From the NCBI RefSeq assembly GCF_002920635.1, contig NZ_PQSR01000062.1, positions 1-47,320 of the forward strand: a stretch of DNA of 47,320 nucleotides, written 5' to 3'. The notes below the pieces were generated by a model. That model ran no database searches. It saw nothing but the letters and a program-made list of their open reading frames with translations, and was not told the origin of the DNA. The DNA comes from Streptomyces sp. Ru72. Its GTDB lineage: Bacteria; Actinomycetota; Actinomycetes; Streptomycetales; Streptomycetaceae. A program made the position numbers and the translations under genes. Of the stretch, positions 43,335 to 47,320 are shown one piece after another (positions within the stretch are counted from its first letter, which is position 1; every line of letters begins with the position of its first letter).

Positions 43335-46300
43335 ATGACCTCAGCGACCACCACCGGCCAGGACGGAACGACCATCCCCGGTCACACCGGCCAACTGCCG
43401 GGCCCGCTCCTCGATCACGTGCTGCGGCAGTCCTTCGGACTCGAGGGATATGTCCAGCACCCCCTGGGAGGGGAGGTCGACCAGAACGTCCGGATCACCG
43501 GCGACGACGGCATGCGCTACTTCGTACGGGTCACCCGCGCGGAGCCGGACTCGGCCGACGTTCTCTGGCAGAACTCGCTCCTCCAGCATCTGGCCTCCAC
43601 CGTTCCCGACCTTCCGGTTCCACGGCTGATCCCGACACGCGAGGGGAAGTTCCTTGCCGCCGTCGTCCACGAGGGCCGAACGCACGTGGTCCGCGTGATG
43701 AGCTGGCTTGGGGGCCGGGTCCTGGCGGATCTCGACGACCACCCCGCAGCGCTTCTGCGCCAGCTGGGAGAAGCCGCTGGGCGGCTGAGCCTCGGACTCT
43801 CCAGCGTGGAGCCACCGGTGGGCTTGGAACCGCACGACTGGGACATGCGCCGGGCCGCTGAGATCGTCGAGGCGTCGCTGCACGCTGTACAGGACGCGGA
43901 CCGGCGGGAGTCGGTGCGCACGATCATGGGCTGGTACGACGATCTCCTGCCGGCATGGGACCGACTGCCGCGGAGCGTCGTACACCAGGATCTCAATGAC
44001 GCCAACGTCCTCGCCGACGCTGACGAGGACGGGGTGCTGCGGATCTCGGGCATCGTCGACCTGGGCGACTCGCTCTACAGCGTGCGCGCGGCGGAGGTGG
44101 CGATCGCGGCGGGCTACGCCATGGTCCGCAAGGCCGACCCGCTCGCTGCGGCGGCCGAAGTCGTGGCCGGCTTCCACTCGGTGCTCCCCCTCACGGCTGA
44201 GGAACTGGCGGCTGTCTATCCGTTGGCGGCCGCCCGGCTGTGCATGAACGCCGTGACCTGGACGCGCCGGGTCGCCGAGAGCGACACGCCGTACGGGCGG
44301 ACCCGCATGCGACACACCTGGCCGGCGATCGCGCAGGCGGCCGAGGTTTGCCCCGACGTCGCCGAGGCGACGTTCCGGGTCGCGTGTGGGCTCCCCCCGA
44401 CGCGGGAGCAGCGGGGTTTGGAAGAGGTCCTGGCAGAGGCGGCCCGAGACGGTGCCCCGCACGCACCGGCCCCGCAACTGCTCGACCTGCGACCGGCAAG
44501 TGATCTCTACGACGAAGTCGACTGGCACGACGCGAGGGCGGTGCGCGCGAGCATCGACGACGTCCTCGACGGACGACGGCGGCGGGGCTATGTGCCCCAC
44601 CTCAGCGCATCGCTGCTCCTGGGGGGCCGGCGCCGCCCGGGAGCCGACGAGCCCGCGACGGTTCAGGTCGGCGGCTCGCTGATCGTGGCCGACGCCGAGG
44701 AGGTCGCCAGCCCGCTGTCCGGCATCGTCGAAGCCCGCGGTGGCGCAGGGATGCCGTTGGTACTGCGACATGCGGTCGAAGGGCTGGAGTTCTGGACGTG
44801 CTGGTGGGGACTCGACGACACGCCGCCCGTCGCGGCGACAGTCCCGGCCGGGGCGCCGTTGGGACGCGCCGGCGCGAGCCAGGAGACGGACCCGCTCGGG
44901 CCCTGCGTCCAGGTGCAGGTCCACCGCACCGCGCGGATGGCCACGTGGCCACCCCCTCGTGTGGTGCCGCCCTCCGCACGGCAGGTGTGGAGCCACCTGT
45001 CACCCGACCCCGCCCGGCTCCTCGGGTTCACCGAATCCCCCGCCGCGGCCCCCACCATCGACGACGTCGTCTCAGTGCGCCGTCGCCACATCGCTCGCTC
45101 CCAGCGCAACTACTACCGCACCCCGATGAACCTTGTGCGTGGGCGGGACGTGTGGTTCCACGACGAGGACGGCCTGGCCTATCTGGACTCGCTGAACAAC
45201 GTCACCCACGTCGGCCATGCCGAGCCACGCGTGACGGCCGCCGCCACCCGGCAGCTGCGCAAGCTCAACACCAACAGCCGTTTCGTCTACCCGCAGATCG
45301 CCAGTTACGTGCAGAAGCTGGTAGCCACCCTGCCCGACCCGCTCGAGGTCGTCTTCCTCGTCTGCACCGGCAGCGAGGCGAACGACCTGGCGCTGCGGAT
45401 CGCCCGCCAGGTGACAGGTCGTCAGCACATCGTCAACATCGACGGCGCGTACCACGGAAACACCGGCGTGGTGACCGGGATCAGCCCGAACCGTTACAAG
45501 GGCCCCGGCGGCGCCGGTGCGCCCGCGACCACCCACGAGGTCGTCATCCCGGACCGCTACCGCAGCACCTACGGGTACGACGACACGGACGCCGGAGTCA
45601 AGTACGCGCGCGACGCCGCGGCTGTCATCGAGCGGATCACGGCCGACGGCCGACCCCCGGCCGCCTTCATCGCCGAGTCCCTGATGGGATCGGGTGGGAA
45701 CATCGTGTTCCCCGACGGCTACCTCGACGGCGTGTTCACTGCTGCAAGGCGGGCGGGCGCCCTGTGCATCTCCGACGAGGTCCAGGTCGGCGTCGGACGA
45801 CTCGGGCCCTGGTGGGGGTTCGAGCTCCAAGGGGTGGTCCCGGACATCGTCACGATGGGCAAGCCGCTCGGGAACGGGCACCCCCTCGCCGCGGTGGTCA
45901 CGACTCGGGAGATCGCCGACGCGTTCGACACGGGCATGAAGTACTTCAACACCTTCGGCGGCAACCCGGTCTCCTGCGCGATCGGCGAGGCCGTGCTCGA
46001 CATCGTCGAGCAGGATGGGCTGAGGGGGAACGCCGTGAGCGTGGGCGGGTACTTCGCCCAGTCGCTGCGCGAGCTCCAGCAGCGCCAACCGCTCATCGGT
46101 GACGTACGGGCCGCAGGGCTCTACCTCGGCGTCGAACTGGTCCGCAACCGCACCACCAAGATGCCGGCCACTGAGCAGGCCTTCATGGTCACCGAACTCA
46201 TGAAGGAGCGAGGCGTCATCGTCTTCCCCAATGGCGTGCACGACAACGTGCTGAAGATCAAACCGCCCATGACCTTCCGCCGCGAGCACGTGGATCTCTA

Positions 46301-46361
46301 CGTCGCCGTGCTGGACGAGGTCCTGTCCCTGCCCGAGCTGCGCTCGGCCGTTCAGTCCTGA
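43335..46361 (+). CDS. Fusion of APH-type kinase, M23/biotinyl-lipoyl-like domain and class III PLP enzyme (probable kinase plus phospho-lyase)
   Basis: 1008 residues. About 15-345: aminoglycoside/hydroxylysine-kinase fold with catalytic HQDLNDANVL (His217, Asp219, Asn224) and metal motif GIVDLGDSLYSVR. About 435-590: beta-rich domain resembling an M23/lipoyl-like unit (SPLSGIVEARGGAGMPLVLRH). About 595-1008: class III aminotransferase fold with CTGSEANDLALRIA, DGAYHGNT, SDEVQVGVGRLG and PLP Lys843 in MGKPLGNGHPLA. In vertebrates a similar kinase and a similar PLP phospho-lyase are separate partners that phosphorylate hydroxylysine and then eliminate phosphate and ammonia; O-phosphoethanolamine is handled by a sister enzyme. 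The fusion therefore probably turns a hydroxy-amine into an aldehyde. ATG 43335 preferred; GTG 43293 is possible. Confidence 0.8.
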   Translation: MTSATTTGQDGTTIPGHTGQLPGPLLDHVLRQSFGLEGYVQHPLGGEVDQNVRITGDDGMRYFVRVTRAEPDSADVLWQNSLLQHLASTVPDLPVPRLIPTREGKFLAAVVHEGRTHVVRVMSWLGGRVLADLDDHPAALLRQLGEAAGRLSLGLSSVEPPVGLEPHDWDMRRAAEIVEASLHAVQDADRRESVRTIMGWYDDLLPAWDRLPRSVVHQDLNDANVLADADEDGVLRISGIVDLGDSLYSVRAAEVAIAAGYAMVRKADPLAAAAEVVAGFHSVLPLTAEELAAVYPLAAARLCMNAVTWTRRVAESDTPYGRTRMRHTWPAIAQAAEVCPDVAEATFRVACGLPPTREQRGLEEVLAEAARDGAPHAPAPQLLDLRPASDLYDEVDWHDARAVRASIDDVLDGRRRRGYVPHLSASLLLGGRRRPGADEPATVQVGGSLIVADAEEVASPLSGIVEARGGAGMPLVLRHAVEGLEFWTCWWGLDDTPPVAATVPAGAPLGRAGASQETDPLGPCVQVQVHRTARMATWPPPRVVPPSARQVWSHLSPDPARLLGFTESPAAAPTIDDVVSVRRRHIARSQRNYYRTPMNLVRGRDVWFHDEDGLAYLDSLNNVTHVGHAEPRVTAAATRQLRKLNTNSRFVYPQIASYVQKLVATLPDPLEVVFLVCTGSEANDLALRIARQVTGRQHIVNIDGAYHGNTGVVTGISPNRYKGPGGAGAPATTHEVVIPDRYRSTYGYDDTDAGVKYARDAAAVIERITADGRPPAAFIAESLMGSGGNIVFPDGYLDGVFTAARRAGALCISDEVQVGVGRLGPWWGFELQGVVPDIVTMGKPLGNGHPLAAVVTTREIADAFDTGMKYFNTFGGNPVSCAIGEAVLDIVEQDGLRGNAVSVGGYFAQSLRELQQRQPLIGDVRAAGLYLGVELVRNRTTKMPATEQAFMVTELMKERGVIVFPNGVHDNVLKIKPPMTFRREHVDLYVAVLDEVLSLPELRSAVQS

Positions 46362-46429
46362 GAGGGGTAACCGTCTACTGAGGCAGGGAACGAGAGTGGC
46401 CCGCGAAAGCGAGAAGTGCCCCGCGGGCC

Positions 46430-46555
46430 GGCTTCTCCGGCCAGGACTTCAAGCTCTCGCCCGCCGTGGGCGGCATCGCCGCGGGCCTCGCCCTTCAGGG
46501 CCGCGCCTCCCAGTCGATCGACTTCATCACCACAAACGGCCGTTCCACGGCCTGA
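46430..46555 (+). pseudogene. C-terminal remnant of a FAD-dependent amine/amino-acid oxidase
   Basis: The frame reads GFSGQDFKLSPAVGGIAAG and on to DFITTNGRSTA before TGA 46553-46555. This is the end of DadA/glycine-oxidase-like enzymes, where a G-x-G-x-K-x-xPA-G block contacts FAD and product. Nothing upstream continues it, as the sequence joins directly to the tail of the fusion gene. It lies 18 bases before the deacylase gene, as an upstream operon partner would. Confidence 0.6.
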
Positions 46556-46573
46556 GTCAGAAAGACAAAACAC

Positions 46574-47320
46574 ATGACCCTGACCATCGGCCCGCTGCGT
46601 GCCGAGCCCGGCCAGAAGACCCGCGGGACCCTGCCCGCCGACCTGGGCACCACGACGGTGGACGTCCCCCTGATCCTCGTCAACGGCTCCCGTCCCGGCC
46701 CCAAGATCGTGATCACCGGTGGCGTCCACGGCGGCGAGTTCATCCCCGTCGACGCCACCACCCGCCTGGCCGGGCTGCTGGAACCGGACGAGATCGCCGG
46801 CCGGCTGGTGATCTGCCCCGTGGCCAACCCCCCGGCCGTCTACGGCGGACGGCTCAACATCTCCCCGCTGGACGGCGTCAACATCAACCGCGTCTTCCCC
46901 GGCGACAAGGACGGCGGCCCCACCGACCGCATGGCGGCCTGGCTCTTCGAGCACCTGATCGACGGCGCCGACGCCTACGTGGACCTGCACAGCGGCGGCA
47001 TCGACCAGCACCTGCTCGACTTCGTCGGCTACCGCCTGACCGACGACGCCGAGCTGGACGCGAAGAACGAGGCGATGGCCCACGCGGTCGGATACGAGCG
47101 GGTCATCTTCGGCACCAGCGCCGACGGCGGCAACAGCCACGCTGCGGCGAACCGGCAGGGCATCCCCGCGATCCTCGTCGAGACCGGCCAACTCGGCGAC
47201 CGCGACCCCGCCACCGTGCGCAGGCTGATCGACGCCCTGTACCGGATCCTGCACCACCTCGGCGCCATCGAGGCGTCGGATCACATCAAGCAGCCGACCG
47301 TGCAGCCGCGCGACTGGATC
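46574..47320 (+). CDS. AstE/aspartoacylase-type zinc deacylase, 3' end outside window
   Basis: Zinc-dependent amidohydrolase of the succinylglutamate desuccinylase/aspartoacylase (M14-related) family, cleaving N-acyl groups from amino acids or diamines. The zinc ligands are in TGGVHGGEFIPVDA (His and Glu) and DLHSGG (His); the substrate-binding ISPLDGVNINRVFPG and the late catalytic Glu in ILVETGQLG also appear. At least 249 residues; the frame is still open at the window end. The ectoine-breakdown enzyme DoeB is a known relative, but the specificity cannot be assigned. Close packing behind the oxidase remnant suggests an old oxidase-deacylase operon. Confidence 0.85.
   Translation, partial: MTLTIGPLRAEPGQKTRGTLPADLGTTTVDVPLILVNGSRPGPKIVITGGVHGGEFIPVDATTRLAGLLEPDEIAGRLVICPVANPPAVYGGRLNISPLDGVNINRVFPGDKDGGPTDRMAAWLFEHLIDGADAYVDLHSGGIDQHLLDFVGYRLTDDAELDAKNEAMAHAVGYERVIFGTSADGGNSHAAANRQGIPAILVETGQLGDRDPATVRRLIDALYRILHHLGAIEASDHIKQPTVQPRDWI

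Overview
The window is high-GC actinobacterial chromosome, almost certainly Streptomyces. The supporting signs are codon third positions that are nearly all G or C, frequent GTG starts behind GGAGG-type ribosome sites, two sugar ABC importers without their own ATPase, PadR/MarR/LacI/PucR regulators and a typical Streptomyces palindromic repeat. No rRNA, tRNA, CRISPR array, phage or complete insertion sequence was seen.

Layout. (1) 1-9.5 kb: mixed genes. These are a D-Ala-D-Ala carboxypeptidase (cut by the window edge), a compact second Rho factor with a C/U-rich leader, a protein-isoaspartate methyltransferase, a SAM methyltransferase, a CE7 acetyl esterase, a two-span membrane protein, an oxidoreductase-GNAT pair, a MarR regulator with a clear operator, and a PrmC-like methyltransferase. 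(2) 9.5-13.6 kb: a MarR gene divergent from an alpha/beta hydrolase, then a 2,4-dienoyl-CoA-reductase-like flavoenzyme with a PadR gene. The hydrolase and the flavoenzyme each carry a one-base frameshift. (3) 13.8-17.9 kb: a PTS-dependent dihydroxyacetone kinase operon (dhaKLM) divergent from an APC permease. (4) 18-35.6 kb: a carbohydrate-utilisation locus. Its left arm has an ABC importer and an intracellular GH43 beta-xylosidase/arabinofuranosidase. The centre has a LacI regulator and a 2-hydroxyacid dehydrogenase. The right arm has a second ABC importer followed by three Tat-exported enzymes: a right-handed beta-helix glycosidase, a 1112-residue multidomain alginate-lyase-fold enzyme and a 418-residue single-domain paralogue. 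A short GAAA-n-CG-TTAC motif recurs at promoters in this locus. (5) 35.7-39.7 kb: NDH-2-like flavoprotein, small conserved proteins, a Cys-rich copper-binding four-helix protein, and an acyl-CoA dehydrogenase with an internal deletion behind four 12-bp direct repeats. (6) 39.7-47.3 kb: an amine or amino-acid catabolic cluster around a PucR regulator. Two outward-facing copies of a ~110-bp regulatory module flank pucR. The cluster encodes a kinase/M23-like/class-III-aminotransferase fusion (a probable kinase plus phospho-lyase), a HAD hydrolase and an AstE-like deacylase. The two ends of a FAD-dependent amine/amino-acid oxidase survive as fragments at opposite edges of the cluster.

Most unusual parts: the lyase-like pair within the sugar locus, the kinase-lyase fusion under a duplicated promoter module, and the amount of gene decay in the last 8 kb. 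All family names rest on motifs read by eye; no search was run.
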